From Bacteroidales bacterium (GTDB taxonomy: Bacteria; Bacteroidota; Bacteroidia; Bacteroidales; P3), in the NCBI GenBank assembly GCA_017451385.1, contig JAFSPS010000042.1:175524-239523 (forward strand): 64,000 nt of DNA, in the 5' to 3' direction. Shown piece by piece: positions 8,776 through 17,592 of the stretch. Position 1 is the first letter of the stretch. Each line of letters starts with the position of its first letter. The position numbers were made by a program, and so were the translations under genes. The notes beneath the pieces are model-generated. The model did not search any database. It was not told the origin of the DNA and was given only the letters and a program-made list of their open reading frames with translations.

Positions 8776-9756
8776 ATGACGACTATAGGACGATACATAA
8801 GATTTGACTGGGCAATGAAGCGTCTGTTGCGCGACAAGGCTAATTTTGGCATCATCGAGGGACTGCTGACCACGTTGCTCGGCGAGAAGATAAAAATAAA
8901 GGAGATGCTGGAGAGCGAGAGCAATCCCGAGTCTGAGTATAGCAAGCAGAACCGCGTGGACGTGCTGGCAGAAGGCGAAAATGGCGAACTGTACCTCATA
9001 GAGGTGCAGAATAATAACGACATAGCGTACTTCCAGCGTATGCTCTTTGGCACATCACAACTCGTTACGCAGTATCTTCACCGCGGTGAGAGCTATCAGA
9101 GCATAAGGAAGATCTACAGCGTGAACATCGTATATTTCCATCTCGGCAACGGCAGCGACTATGTGTATCATGGCACTACGGAGTTTCGTGGCATACACAA
9201 CAACGATATACTCAACCTATCGCGCTATCAGATGCAACGTTTCCAGACGGATACGGTGTCAGGTCTTTTCCCAGAGTACTATATCTTGAAGGTAAACGAC
9301 TTCAATATTGTGGCGCGCACACCGTTGGAGGAGTGGATATCGTTCTTACGTTCAGGCGAGATACCTGAGAATGCGTCGGCACCTGGACTTGACGTGGCTC
9401 GCGAGAGGCTGAACGTTATGAACATGAGTGACGAGGAACGCAGAGCCTATTATAAGCAGGTTGACGACCTCGTAGTCTTGCAGAACAATATTGAGACCGA
9501 GAGGGCAGAGAGTCGTGCGGAAGGTCGAGCGGAAGGTCGAGCGGAAGGTCGAGCAGAAGGTCGAGCAGAAGGTCGAGCAGAAGGTCGTGCGGAAGGTCGT
9601 GCGGAAGGTCGTGCGGAAGGTCGTGCGGAAGGTCGTGCAGAAGGCATAGCAGATATGATAAAAGCGATGTATAAAAATGGTATGTCTATAGAACAGATAT
9701 CAAATATATCACAACTGACGTTTGATGAAGTTAATAGAATTATAGCAGAACAGTAA
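8776..9756 (+). CDS. PD-(D/E)XK nuclease family (Rpn/PDDEXK_2-like) protein with AEGR repeat tail
   Basis: 326 aa. The N-terminal 240 residues match the Rpn/YhgA-like PDDEXK_2 family: an FDWAMKRLLRDK start, then NRVDVLAEGENGELYLIEVQNNN with the probable catalytic Asp and E-x-Q pair around residues 58-76. Residues 248-290 are ten perfect AEGR tetrapeptides plus AEGI. A short helical segment follows, with MYKNGMSIEQISNISQLTFDEV, a helix-turn-helix-like end common in this family. Rpn proteins are recombination-promoting nucleases. The gene is flanked by its own promoter and a bidirectional terminator. Confidence 0.88.
   Translation: MTTIGRYIRFDWAMKRLLRDKANFGIIEGLLTTLLGEKIKIKEMLESESNPESEYSKQNRVDVLAEGENGELYLIEVQNNNDIAYFQRMLFGTSQLVTQYLHRGESYQSIRKIYSVNIVYFHLGNGSDYVYHGTTEFRGIHNNDILNLSRYQMQRFQTDTVSGLFPEYYILKVNDFNIVARTPLEEWISFLRSGEIPENASAPGLDVARERLNVMNMSDEERRAYYKQVDDLVVLQNNIETERAESRAEGRAEGRAEGRAEGRAEGRAEGRAEGRAEGRAEGRAEGRAEGIADMIKAMYKNGMSIEQISNISQLTFDEVNRIIAEQ
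9517..9645 (+). repeat. In-frame 12-bp tandem repeat (AEGR x10 + AEG)
   Basis: Ten 12-bp units, GC(G/A)GAAGGTCG(A/T), followed by a partial eleventh. Blocks of identical silent variants (GCG...CGA, GCA...CGA, GCG...CGT) show recent expansion by slippage or unequal exchange. Confidence 0.97.
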
Positions 9757-9781
9757 AACAGTATCTATTTGTCACTAAAAG

Positions 9782-9819
9782 AAAACCTCCACACGTTGCT
9801 TCCGCACGGTGGAGGTTTT
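9782..9819. terminator. Bidirectional intrinsic terminator between convergent genes
   Basis: Arms AAAACCTCCAC (9782-9792) and GTGGAGGTTTT (9809-9819) pair perfectly. T-rich ends appear in both directions (GGTTTTCCCC rightward, GGTTTTCTTTT leftward), so it serves the gene ending at 9756 and the one ending at 9895. Confidence 0.85.
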
Positions 9820-9894
9820 CCCCTTTATAACCAACAAAAACTTACAAGGGTCTTATTTTTGAGAGTTTTTTGCTATACAATAGTATGAAGGCTC

Positions 9895-12519
9895 TTATTC
9901 GCTTGTGGAGGAAGAAGTATCGCTCTCAATACCTTCGGCTTTGCGTTCAAGTTCCATCTTACCGAAGCGGAATGTCAGTCCGGCGCTGATGAAGCGACTG
10001 TTGACGGTCTTGCTCGTAACATCTGTGATATAAAGTGGGTTGGTGTTTTTTGAGCCACTGCCAATGTTTTTCCCCCAGTTGAAGATGTCTTGGATATTGA
10101 TGAATGCCGTCATTTTGCGTTTGAAGAAATCGGCGCGCACACCAAAGTTAATGTTATAGTTCTCCTTGCGTTCGGATGCAAGAGCTATGGTTGGCGACGT
10201 ATATCCGCCAGAGATATAGAACTGGTATTTGTTGAACACCTTAGCCCAGATATTGAGACGTATGCTGTATGACAGTTTGCTGTTTTCCAGTACCGTGCCG
10301 TTAGGACGCTCCATGCGGTAGCCGTAATCGTAGATGTTGCTGTAAAGGCGGATGTTGATGAATCCCGAAGGGCGATAGGTCATGTGGATGGTGCCGCCCA
10401 GTCGGTAGGATGACCCCATGTTGTAGGGAGTGGAGTAGTTGATGATGCGTTGCAGGTAGAAGTCCTCCTCATCGCTGCTCTCTGTCAGAGAGCTGATTTC
10501 GTTGACGGAGTAGCGCCCATAGCCTTCAATGCCAACAGAACCGAAGGATTCGAAGAACTTAGTCCATCCGGCTTCCATAGAGTGCGTTGTTGACGATTTC
10601 AGGCTGCTGTTGCCAGTAGAGTATGCTGTCTCGCTGTATTTCTTGAAAGAGGTTAGTTGAGCTTCGGTAGGATTGCTCATGCGCATGGAGTAGTTGAGCT
10701 TGAAGTTATGCATGTCCTCGGTGCGATAGCTTGTATGTATGGACGGGTTGAGCGTGAAGAAGTTGAAGGTCTGTTCGTCACTGAAGCCTTTCATTTCGCT
10801 GATGTAGTTGAAGTAAATGTTGTCGTAGCGTCCGCCTAATCCGAGTTCGAGAGTGAAGCCGCCCCAGCGGTGTGTCCAATTGACATCGGCATTGATGCGC
10901 GAGTCGTTGCCCTTGAATTCGTAGGCACGCAGGATGTCGTTCATAGAGTATCTGTCGGGCAGGGTATCATAGAGACGGCTGTAGATGTTGTGGCTGTTAG
11001 AACGACTTGCTCCTAATCCGTAACTCATCTCGCCTTGTTCGCCGTAGGGACGATTGTAGCGAGCGTTGAGGCTATAGCTCTGCTTGGAGGTCGTGTTTTC
11101 GTAGTATTTGTATTCATCGCCAAACACATTGTCATATATGCGAGTCATGTAGTTATCAACGTTGCCGTTGTTGAAGTTGCCGTCAAAGGTGACGCGCAGG
11201 TTGTGTCCCTTGTTGTCAAATTTGTGCGTGATATTAGCACCAAACATACCGAAACGCCCCTTGTTGTCGTTGTCTGTTGTGTCAAAGAGGTTATAGGTGT
11301 AAGGGTTATCAACGATAAAGTGTTGGTCGTACCACTCGTGTGATGATGAGATGGCTTTGTTGCGGTTGATATTGAACATGCCGTGCACGTTGAGGTCTGT
11401 CATCGAGTCGATAGCATAGTCTATATGTGCGCCTATATTGCCGCTGAGTCGTTTGCTCTCTGACTCGCTGTCGTTGGTTGCCATAGACGTTGTGTCGTAA
11501 TCTTGAGTGGTGCCGTATTTGCGCGAGATGGCGCTGCTGTGCGAGTTAGTCTCGCTGTAGTTGTAGCGTCCGCCGGCGTGGATGTTGATAGACAGCCGTT
11601 CGTTGGCCCACATATATGAAAGCCACGGGCCTATGGATGGCTGTGAAGAGCCAAAGAGCCCGAAGCTGATGAAATGGTTGCTCTTGATGTGTGCCGATGT
11701 TACAATGTTAATCACCGCTTCGGCATCTGTGGCATACTTGGCTGACGGATTGGTGATTGTCTCTATACGTGCCAGAGCGTTTGCAGGCAGCGTTTCCAAA
11801 TAAGTTTTTAGGTTCTCCTCTGTGAGTTTCGAGGGTTTGTCGTTAATCCAAATTTCTACGCTTGTGACGCCACGCAGCGTGATGTTGCCCTCCACATCAA
11901 CCTCCACGCCGGGTGCATTTTGCAAGGCATCGTTGGTTGTGCCAGTTTGTATGCTGGGGTCATCACTTACGTTGTATATCGTCTTCTCTCCATCCATAGC
12001 ATAGAGCGGCTTAGCTGCAGTCACAACTACTTCGTTGAGAGTTGTGGCTCCTTGTTTGAGTCGTATGGTGCCGAGGGCTGTGTTATTGCTTACATGGAAT
12101 GGGATAAAAACATTCTGGTAGCCTATGGCAGATACACGCAGTAAGAATCCGCCAGCGGGAATCTCGCTGACCTCGAAATATCCATCGCCGTTGGTGGCGG
12201 CACCTTTCACAAAAGTGCTGTCCACGCTGTCCAGCACGCTTACATTGACGAATGGCAGAAATTCGCCCGTGGTGCTGTCGCGCAATGACCCCACGACCTT
12301 AAAGGTTGAACCGTCTGTGACGCGTTTTTTCTTTTTCACGGTAGTTGCCTTGCTGTCATCGGCGCTGTTGTTAAATCTTGGTGTGCCAGTCTGGTTGTAT
12401 GGACGTCCCCCTCCCGGGGGTGGACCCATAGGTCCACGTCCGCCAAATCCACCAGGCTGTGCTATTGCGCAAACAGCAAACATTAACGAGATGAGTAATA
12501 AAATGATAGAGTGTCGCAT
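9895..12519 (-). CDS. Outer-membrane beta-barrel receptor, TonB-dependent receptor-like (OMP_b-brl_3)
   Basis: 874 aa. A signal peptide (MRHSIILLLISLMFAVCAIAQ) is followed by a Gly/Pro-rich stretch (GGFGGRGPMGPPPGGGRP). A CarboxypepD_reg-like Ig domain follows at about 73-155 (SLRDSTTGEFLPFVNVSVLD). A plug-like region lies at about 160-280 (TTLNEVVVTAAKPLY, VEIWINDKPSKL), then a long beta-barrel with alternating aromatic strands to the end. It should sit in the outer membrane; the ligand is unknown. No SusD partner is adjacent, so it is not a classical PUL pair. Its own promoter lies about 80 bp upstream. Confidence 0.88.
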   Translation of the reverse strand: MRHSIILLLISLMFAVCAIAQPGGFGGRGPMGPPPGGGRPYNQTGTPRFNNSADDSKATTVKKKKRVTDGSTFKVVGSLRDSTTGEFLPFVNVSVLDSVDSTFVKGAATNGDGYFEVSEIPAGGFLLRVSAIGYQNVFIPFHVSNNTALGTIRLKQGATTLNEVVVTAAKPLYAMDGEKTIYNVSDDPSIQTGTTNDALQNAPGVEVDVEGNITLRGVTSVEIWINDKPSKLTEENLKTYLETLPANALARIETITNPSAKYATDAEAVINIVTSAHIKSNHFISFGLFGSSQPSIGPWLSYMWANERLSINIHAGGRYNYSETNSHSSAISRKYGTTQDYDTTSMATNDSESESKRLSGNIGAHIDYAIDSMTDLNVHGMFNINRNKAISSSHEWYDQHFIVDNPYTYNLFDTTDNDNKGRFGMFGANITHKFDNKGHNLRVTFDGNFNNGNVDNYMTRIYDNVFGDEYKYYENTTSKQSYSLNARYNRPYGEQGEMSYGLGASRSNSHNIYSRLYDTLPDRYSMNDILRAYEFKGNDSRINADVNWTHRWGGFTLELGLGGRYDNIYFNYISEMKGFSDEQTFNFFTLNPSIHTSYRTEDMHNFKLNYSMRMSNPTEAQLTSFKKYSETAYSTGNSSLKSSTTHSMEAGWTKFFESFGSVGIEGYGRYSVNEISSLTESSDEEDFYLQRIINYSTPYNMGSSYRLGGTIHMTYRPSGFINIRLYSNIYDYGYRMERPNGTVLENSKLSYSIRLNIWAKVFNKYQFYISGGYTSPTIALASERKENYNINFGVRADFFKRKMTAFINIQDIFNWGKNIGSGSKNTNPLYITDVTSKTVNSRFISAGLTFRFGKMELERKAEGIESDTSSSTSE

Positions 12520-12595
12520 GGTTCAGTTTTAAAAAGATAAGACAAAATTTAGTATGAAAAAAACGTCTTTTATTGCACTTCGATTTATGATTTTG

Positions 12596-12626
12596 CAAAA
12601 ATAGTGTTATAGATGTTTTCCACAAA
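12596..12626 (-). promoter_or_regulatory. Promoter of the beta-barrel receptor
   Basis: On the minus strand, TTTG (12626-12623) and TATTTTTG (12603-12596) are separated by 19 nt, a near-perfect Bacteroides promoter. Confidence 0.7.
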
Positions 12627-12644
12627 TGTTACAGATGTTTATTG

Positions 12645-12668
12645 AAAAAAACAAACGCTTGTCGTTTG
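12645..12668 (-). terminator. Minus-strand terminator-like hairpin
   Basis: CAAACG (12652-12657) and CGTTTG (12663-12668) pair around a 5-nt loop, and on the minus strand the stem is followed by seven T. No minus-strand gene feeds it, so it may insulate the receptor gene or end a small RNA. Confidence 0.4.
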
Positions 12669-12750
12669 CCATACATTCCATGTAATATACAAGATGCTGA
12701 GTTTTGAATTGTTAGATGTTTGTATGCAGTATTTGGTTTATATGAAACAC

Positions 12751-12790
12751 AAAAAAACGTGTGCGGTTTTCAAAAAAAAAGTATTTTTGC
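12751..12790 (+). repeat. 40-bp direct repeat, left copy, containing a -7 promoter box
   Basis: A7, then CGTGTGCGGTTTTC, A9, then GTATTTTTGC. It is identical over 40 nt to 30797-30836. TATTTTTG at 12782-12789 is a standard -7 box; no TTG lies at the expected -33 position. It is the likely promoter of the cluster, giving a leader of over 300 nt. Confidence 0.85.
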
Positions 12791-12846
12791 AAAATCTTTC
12801 GATAGTTAGAAAGATTAAGAGAAAGTGCGTTTCTCTATTCCGCAGA

Positions 12847-13028
12847 CGTGAACTTGGACACTTCACGAAGGTACTAAAAACGGAATAAGGATAGTGCTTG
12901 CTTGGATTGTATTCGTTTAGGCGATTTACACCAAGTGGAGTCACGTAGTAAAACCTTATCTTTTTTAGTACCAAAATAAAAGGGAGTCCAAGCCCTGCGT
13001 CTGAGATAGGGAAAAGATGGCTCCACTT
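12847..13028 (+). promoter_or_regulatory. Potentially structured 5' leader of the FHA/EssC-like cluster
   Basis: GGTACTAAAAA (12870-12880) pairs with TTTTTAGTACC (12962-12972), extended by ATAAGG (12885-12890) with CCTTAT (12954-12959): 17 pairs in all. CGTGAA/TTCACG (12847-12852/12862-12867) forms a local hairpin whose loop CTTGGAC can pair with GTCCAAG (12986-12992). AAGTGGAG (12933-12940) can pair with CTCCACTT (13021-13028). Some pairings exclude others, as in attenuators or riboswitches. No known riboswitch class is recognised. Confidence 0.45.
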
Positions 13029-13112
13029 TCATCTTAAGATTTTATTGTTTGGTATTGGGCCGTACCTCTTTGAAAAGCAGTCGCAACACTGATGATTGTT
13101 GCATAATAAGGT

Positions 13113-13781
13113 ATGTCGGATTACAAACAATGTCCCAATGGACATTATTATCAAGGAGATCAATGTCCGTATTGCAAAAAGACACAAGTTACTGGTAGGG
13201 GTAATGACGATATCAATAAACGTGAAACTGAACTTTTTGGAAACAGTGCAAATGCGGAGACACAAGGACCGTATAGACCAACCAAACCAATTCCAGAATC
13301 GGAGACATTTGGTGCAAAGAAGACTACGGTCCTCGATAACAACGCAAATGGAGGTGCGAACTACACTCGTCCACAAGGACCATCAACATCGAGCCGTACT
13401 GTCTTTGGCGATGATGATGGGTTGGAAGCGGAGTTCCATGGCGGAGATGGAATGCAACGAACATTCCGTGAGACTCGCAAATTTGTGGGTTGGTTGGTGA
13501 GTTATACGCTTGACCCTATGGGAGTAGATTTCAAACTCTATGAAGGGCGTAACATTATTGGTCGTGACATGGATTGTAACATTACTGTTAATGACAATTG
13601 GGTATCTTCAAAGCATGCTGTACTGTTGTTTCGTTCGGGAAAGTATTCTATTACTGACAGCCAATCGTCTCATGGCACATTTGTTAACGAGTCGGATATC
13701 GAACTGGAGCCATACTACCTGCAAGATGGCGATATAATCAGAGTCGGACAAACCGTATTTAAGTTTCGTTCTTCGCTATAA
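13113..13781 (+). CDS. FHA-domain protein with N-terminal zinc ribbon
   Basis: 222 aa, soluble. Residues 7-21 hold Cys7, His11, Cys18 and Cys21 (CPNGHYY...CPYC), a likely zinc ribbon. A polar disordered linker follows to about residue 125. The C-terminal FHA domain (about 130-222) shows GRNIIGRDMDCNI, SSKHAVL and SHGTFVNES, the Gly-Arg, Ser-x-x-His and Asn residues that bind phosphothreonine. It is the first gene of the co-directional cluster, 24 bp before the vWA/FHA gene. It probably reads the phosphorylation state set by the cluster's kinases and phosphatase; this is inference. Confidence 0.85.
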   Translation: MSDYKQCPNGHYYQGDQCPYCKKTQVTGRGNDDINKRETELFGNSANAETQGPYRPTKPIPESETFGAKKTTVLDNNANGGANYTRPQGPSTSSRTVFGDDDGLEAEFHGGDGMQRTFRETRKFVGWLVSYTLDPMGVDFKLYEGRNIIGRDMDCNITVNDNWVSSKHAVLLFRSGKYSITDSQSSHGTFVNESDIELEPYYLQDGDIIRVGQTVFKFRSSL

Positions 13782-13805
13782 TATGTAGAGTAACAACGTG
13801 TCGTT

Positions 13806-15365
13806 ATGAAGAGATACGCTCTTATATTTTGGTTGCTGATATTGACCATACCACTTTCAGCCCAAATGAAACGGGGATTGAAGGGCTCTTACGATGTGGA
13901 TAGTTTTCCCACGATATCCTTTGTGTGGAACTCACCAAATCCAGATGTTCTGAATGCTTCACAATTTGTCATAATAGAAAAAGATAGTGCAATAGATTTC
14001 AAACTATCGGTTTTGCCTATTGACAAAAACAAGATTGTTGAGAAAAGCATACTTATCTTATGGGAGGATATGGCGAGTCATGGTGGACAAAGCAATTTCA
14101 CCCGAGAGGTGTTGCTTCGTTTTTTCAACGAGACGAGTCTTGACACGTCAGATCGTTTTGAGGTGGCGGTGTTCGACCGCAAGAGAAACGACACGCCGCT
14201 CCTTACTCCTCTTGTGGGACAGTTTACGGGGGACGTAAGTCGTCTGACAGATGCCATAGAGGCTCATAGAAATAATGGTTACCAATATGCCTCTTTCTCG
14301 CAATCAAGTGATCTCTATCTTGCCATAAATGATGGTCTTGACCTTCTTAAGAAAGAACCTGTCGAGCGTGTTGGGGTTATAGTGGTTGTTACAGCAGGGC
14401 TAAACATGAAGGCTGCTGGTGCAAGTACCGAGATGGAGACCGTCCGACAGTATGCCATTCGGGCAGGTATCCCCATCTATGTGTTAAAATACCCGCTATC
14501 GGGGAATACTCCAGAAGTCAATATGTTGGCTACGAGTACGTTTGGTCTCTCGTCCTCGACTATGGAAGTTGCGACAGCGTTGGAAAACCTAACGCAGCAA
14601 TACAAAAGCATGGATGACCGTCTGCGAGGATGCGACTACAGGTTCACCTTTACGACTACTGTCGAGCGAGACGGCAAGTTGCATCCATTGCAGTTAATGG
14701 AAAACAGAACACGCCGAAACTTGCCTCCCTTCGAATCGCCCCAAATGTCTTTCGCCCAATGGCTGTCTATATATTGGTGGATAGTGGTACTGGGTGTGTT
14801 GCTGGTTGCGGGTGGTATTGTAGGCGTAGTGCTGTTAGTGAAGAAGAAACTAAAGGAGCGTGATGAGTCGGCTCGAACAGTGCAAGAGCAGATGATGCGA
14901 GAACATGAGGAAAGCGAGCGTCGTAACCGTGAGATGGTAGAGGGTCTGATGCGTGAGCAGGAGTCTAAGCAGGAGGCTCAAGAACGAGCCGCCCGTGAGG
15001 CTGAATTGATGGCAGAAGAAGCACGCCTTACAAAACTAATGCAAACAAAACATCTCTATCCACGCTTACAATGTAAGGCGGGAGACGTTGGATTTGCCTA
15101 TTCTATAGATAAGGTCCGAACTACTATAGGTAGAAATGCTGATAACGATGTTGCATTTGCAGAAAGCAATGAGCATTTTGATAATTCTACTGTATCGGGC
15201 TATCATGCTGAAATAATATTCAATGGAGCAGCCTTCGAGGTTGTCAATGTCAGTCGTTCCTATACGCAGGGTATTATCGTCAATGGGCAGTTATGCCAGC
15301 GAGCAGCACTCCGTAGCGGCGACATGATTGGACTTGGCGAAGCCATAATTACTTTTTATGTCTAA
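13806..15365 (+). CDS. Membrane protein: exported vWA-like domain, TM helix, coiled coil, C-terminal FHA
   Basis: 519 aa. A signal peptide (MKRYALIFWLLILTIPLSAQ) is followed by an exported region of about 300 residues. This resembles a von Willebrand A fold (ILILWEDMASHGG, then VGVIVVVTAGLNMKA), but the metal site DxSxS is degraded to DMASH and TDG to TAG. A transmembrane helix lies at about 320-347. A charged heptad-like helix (about 350-418) follows. The C-terminal FHA domain (about 425-519) has TIGRNADNDVAF and SGYHAEI. Topology should be vWA outside, FHA inside. Such vWA, kinase and PP2C neighbours recall phospho-signalling modules such as the TerY-P triad, but no Ter gene is present. Confidence 0.8.
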   Translation: MKRYALIFWLLILTIPLSAQMKRGLKGSYDVDSFPTISFVWNSPNPDVLNASQFVIIEKDSAIDFKLSVLPIDKNKIVEKSILILWEDMASHGGQSNFTREVLLRFFNETSLDTSDRFEVAVFDRKRNDTPLLTPLVGQFTGDVSRLTDAIEAHRNNGYQYASFSQSSDLYLAINDGLDLLKKEPVERVGVIVVVTAGLNMKAAGASTEMETVRQYAIRAGIPIYVLKYPLSGNTPEVNMLATSTFGLSSSTMEVATALENLTQQYKSMDDRLRGCDYRFTFTTTVERDGKLHPLQLMENRTRRNLPPFESPQMSFAQWLSIYWWIVVLGVLLVAGGIVGVVLLVKKKLKERDESARTVQEQMMREHEESERRNREMVEGLMREQESKQEAQERAAREAELMAEEARLTKLMQTKHLYPRLQCKAGDVGFAYSIDKVRTTIGRNADNDVAFAESNEHFDNSTVSGYHAEIIFNGAAFEVVNVSRSYTQGIIVNGQLCQRAALRSGDMIGLGEAIITFYV

Positions 15366-15381
15366 TAAATAATAAAAAATT

Positions 15382-16209
15382 ATGAAAGTCATAACTATTG
15401 GAAGAAGTGAGGATAACGATAAGGTTGTGTATGACCCTTATGCTTCAGGTCATCACCTGCAAATAATACAGCATGATGATGGTCATTTCAGTCTGTCCGA
15501 CTTTGGCAGTACTAACGGTACGTTTGTCAATGGTAGGAAAATCTCTGGCAATGTGGTTTTGAATGATATGGATATTGTCCGCATTGGCAATACCACGATT
15601 CCTTGGCGTATGTATTTTGATGAGGTTGATGATTCGGGATATAGGATGCAACCTAATGAAGAAGTGTTCCCTAACTCTGCCGTGCAAGGTGATAGTCCTT
15701 CGACGCCTGTTCGTAAAGAGGGTGTCAACGAGAAAGAACGTCATGGTTTTGTGACTTTTTGGCTGGGACTATGTATGATTGGCAGTATCGGCAGTATCAT
15801 TTCCTCTTTTAATTCCACATCTGAAATAATGTCAAAAGTAGATGAATTAAAGAGGCAATTTACTGCTGCTGGCATTGATGCAACACAGTTTAGCGAGACA
15901 ATAAATACGCACCTATATATTCTGCTATTGTCCTCTGTCGTATTTGGTATTACGCTTTTGGTTTTCTATGTCATGTTGTTGCGCTATAAGAAGATAGGTT
16001 TTTGGGGAGTGATGGGCACTCAAGTTGTCTCTGGAATAGTCAGCGCAGTAATGATAACCCTTATGGAGCAAGACTTTAGTATGATAGGTGTTCTCGTCAA
16101 AATGAAGCCGCTAATGTCCTTGTGTATGGCCTCAGTCTCCGTTCTCATTCTTTGGGGTGTTCTGCAAATCAAGAAGAACGGCATTAGTTGTTGGAAACTG
16201 TTAGAATAA
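15382..16209 (+). CDS. FHA-domain integral membrane protein
   Basis: 275 aa. An N-terminal FHA domain (about 1-75) has TIGRSEDNDKVV, SGHHLQI and STNGTFVNGRKI. After a linker come four hydrophobic segments: about 125-145 (FWLGLCMIGSIGSI), 173-193 (LYILLLSSVVFGITLLVFYV), 203-223 and 232-250. The FHA is expected in the cytoplasm. It is 16 bp after the vWA/FHA gene and clearly in the same operon. No further family is recognised. Confidence 0.82.
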   Translation: MKVITIGRSEDNDKVVYDPYASGHHLQIIQHDDGHFSLSDFGSTNGTFVNGRKISGNVVLNDMDIVRIGNTTIPWRMYFDEVDDSGYRMQPNEEVFPNSAVQGDSPSTPVRKEGVNEKERHGFVTFWLGLCMIGSIGSIISSFNSTSEIMSKVDELKRQFTAAGIDATQFSETINTHLYILLLSSVVFGITLLVFYVMLLRYKKIGFWGVMGTQVVSGIVSAVMITLMEQDFSMIGVLVKMKPLMSLCMASVSVLILWGVLQIKKNGISCWKLLE

Positions 16210-16326
16210 TGTGGTTAGAATAGGTGGCGATAATGTTGTATCTCATCCTTGCAACATGACTACTTTTAAAACCTATGACCTGTGATTATGGATTAATTGC
16301 TTATAAAGAATCTAATAAATAATAAT

Positions 16327-17586
16327 ATGAGTCTAATAAAAAGTAACGACAACAATATATTCGCCAAGGGCGTTATTGGCAATGTGCGTACTGCACAAGA
16401 AGATTGTCATGGTTTTGAATTAGGGACACCAAACGGAGATCTTTTCGTAGTTTGTGATGGCATGGGAGGTCACGTGGGAGGGGCTATGGCTTCGCGCTTG
16501 GCGGTGGACAGCATTATCGGATATATCAGCAAAGAGAGATATGCTACGCCGATAGAGGCCCTCAATGGTGCGTTGCAATTTGCCAATATGCAAATACTGG
16601 GCTATGCCGATGCTCATTCGGAATACAAAGGCATGGGAACAACAGCGTGTATCGTGTTGATGCAGGAGAGTGGTGTATGGATAGCTCATGTAGGCGATAG
16701 TCGTATCTATCTTTACTTGGGCAAAGAAAAACGGCTGTTCCGTATCACCAAAGACCACTCTTATGTGCAGTCGCTTGTTGATGGAGGGGTTATTACAGAT
16801 GAGGAGGCAGAGCATCATCCTCAAAAAAACCGGATAATGAAAGCCCTCGGCATCAAGCTTGAATTGTCCCCGTCATTTAACTTCGAGAACCGTGCTATTC
16901 ATCCTAAAAACGGTGATGTCTTTTTAATATGCAGTGACGGCCTATGCGGCATGATATCAGACCACACTATAAAACATGTACTTGGAGAAAGACTGACGCT
17001 ACAGCAGAAAGGCGACCAACTTGTAAATCTCGCTATGGAAGGCGAAATTGTGCAGCCCGGAGGACAGGATAACTGCACTTTGGAACTCATAGAGATAGAT
17101 AATAGTCCGTATAATACCAGTGAGTTCAAAAGTTACAACCCTGAGGGAGCGGATGAGATGGTGGCAGCAGCACCTATTTCAAACAATGAGCGTAGTGCCG
17201 ATAGTGTTAGAGACAATGTCGATGGCAAAAAACCAAAGATTGTAAAGTACATCGTAGCTGCATTAGTTTTGCTTGTGATAGTGGGCATTGTGTGTACCTG
17301 TTTGTTCATAATCCCTAAACATCGTAAAGATAATACCAATAGTAAGGATGAGCGAACAGCAGTGCAAGTTTCGGAAACAAACGATAAGGGTTCGGAAGGT
17401 CAAACTATTAGTTCGACAACGGAAATAAATAGTCAAGAAAACGGGAATCAGAAACTTGCTCAAGAAGCGCAGGAAAGGGTTAAGAAGCAGCTTGATAGTT
17501 TACATAAAAGTACTCCGAAAGAAGATGAGGACAAGAAGGGTAACATGGAAACACGCACACAAAGCAATAAAAAACAAAAAAAATAA
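16327..17586 (+). CDS. PP2C-family Ser/Thr phosphatase with C-terminal membrane anchor
   Basis: 419 aa from the ATG at 16327 (a TTG-initiated extension to 16297 exists but lacks support). The catalytic PP2C domain covers about 10-260. Its metal ligands lie in DGMGGH (Asp44), HVGDSR (Asp124), CSDG (Asp204) and GGQDN (Asp248), all intact, so the enzyme should be active on phospho-Ser/Thr. One transmembrane helix lies at about 307-330, followed by a charged, Gln/Lys-rich tail that would be periplasmic. It is the only phosphatase in the cluster and presumably opposes the two kinases; the FHA proteins would sense the balance. Confidence 0.9.
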   Translation: MSLIKSNDNNIFAKGVIGNVRTAQEDCHGFELGTPNGDLFVVCDGMGGHVGGAMASRLAVDSIIGYISKERYATPIEALNGALQFANMQILGYADAHSEYKGMGTTACIVLMQESGVWIAHVGDSRIYLYLGKEKRLFRITKDHSYVQSLVDGGVITDEEAEHHPQKNRIMKALGIKLELSPSFNFENRAIHPKNGDVFLICSDGLCGMISDHTIKHVLGERLTLQQKGDQLVNLAMEGEIVQPGGQDNCTLELIEIDNSPYNTSEFKSYNPEGADEMVAAAPISNNERSADSVRDNVDGKKPKIVKYIVAALVLLVIVGIVCTCLFIIPKHRKDNTNSKDERTAVQVSETNDKGSEGQTISSTTEINSQENGNQKLAQEAQERVKKQLDSLHKSTPKEDEDKKGNMETRTQSNKKQKK

Positions 17587-17592
17587 AACGAT

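Larger units (their letters stand above)
12520..13112. other. 593-bp divergent intergenic region with promoters, hairpins and a long leader
   Basis: No protein gene seen. From left to right it holds the receptor promoter (12596-12626, minus), a minus-strand terminator-like hairpin (12645-12668), the 40-bp repeat with a -7 box (12751-12790), and a potentially structured leader (12847-13028) before the first cluster gene at 13113. Confidence 0.75.

Noticed and set aside
9517-9645. CRISPR-like regular array
   Set aside because: Units are contiguous 12-bp in-frame codons (AEGR) without spacers, inside a coding gene.
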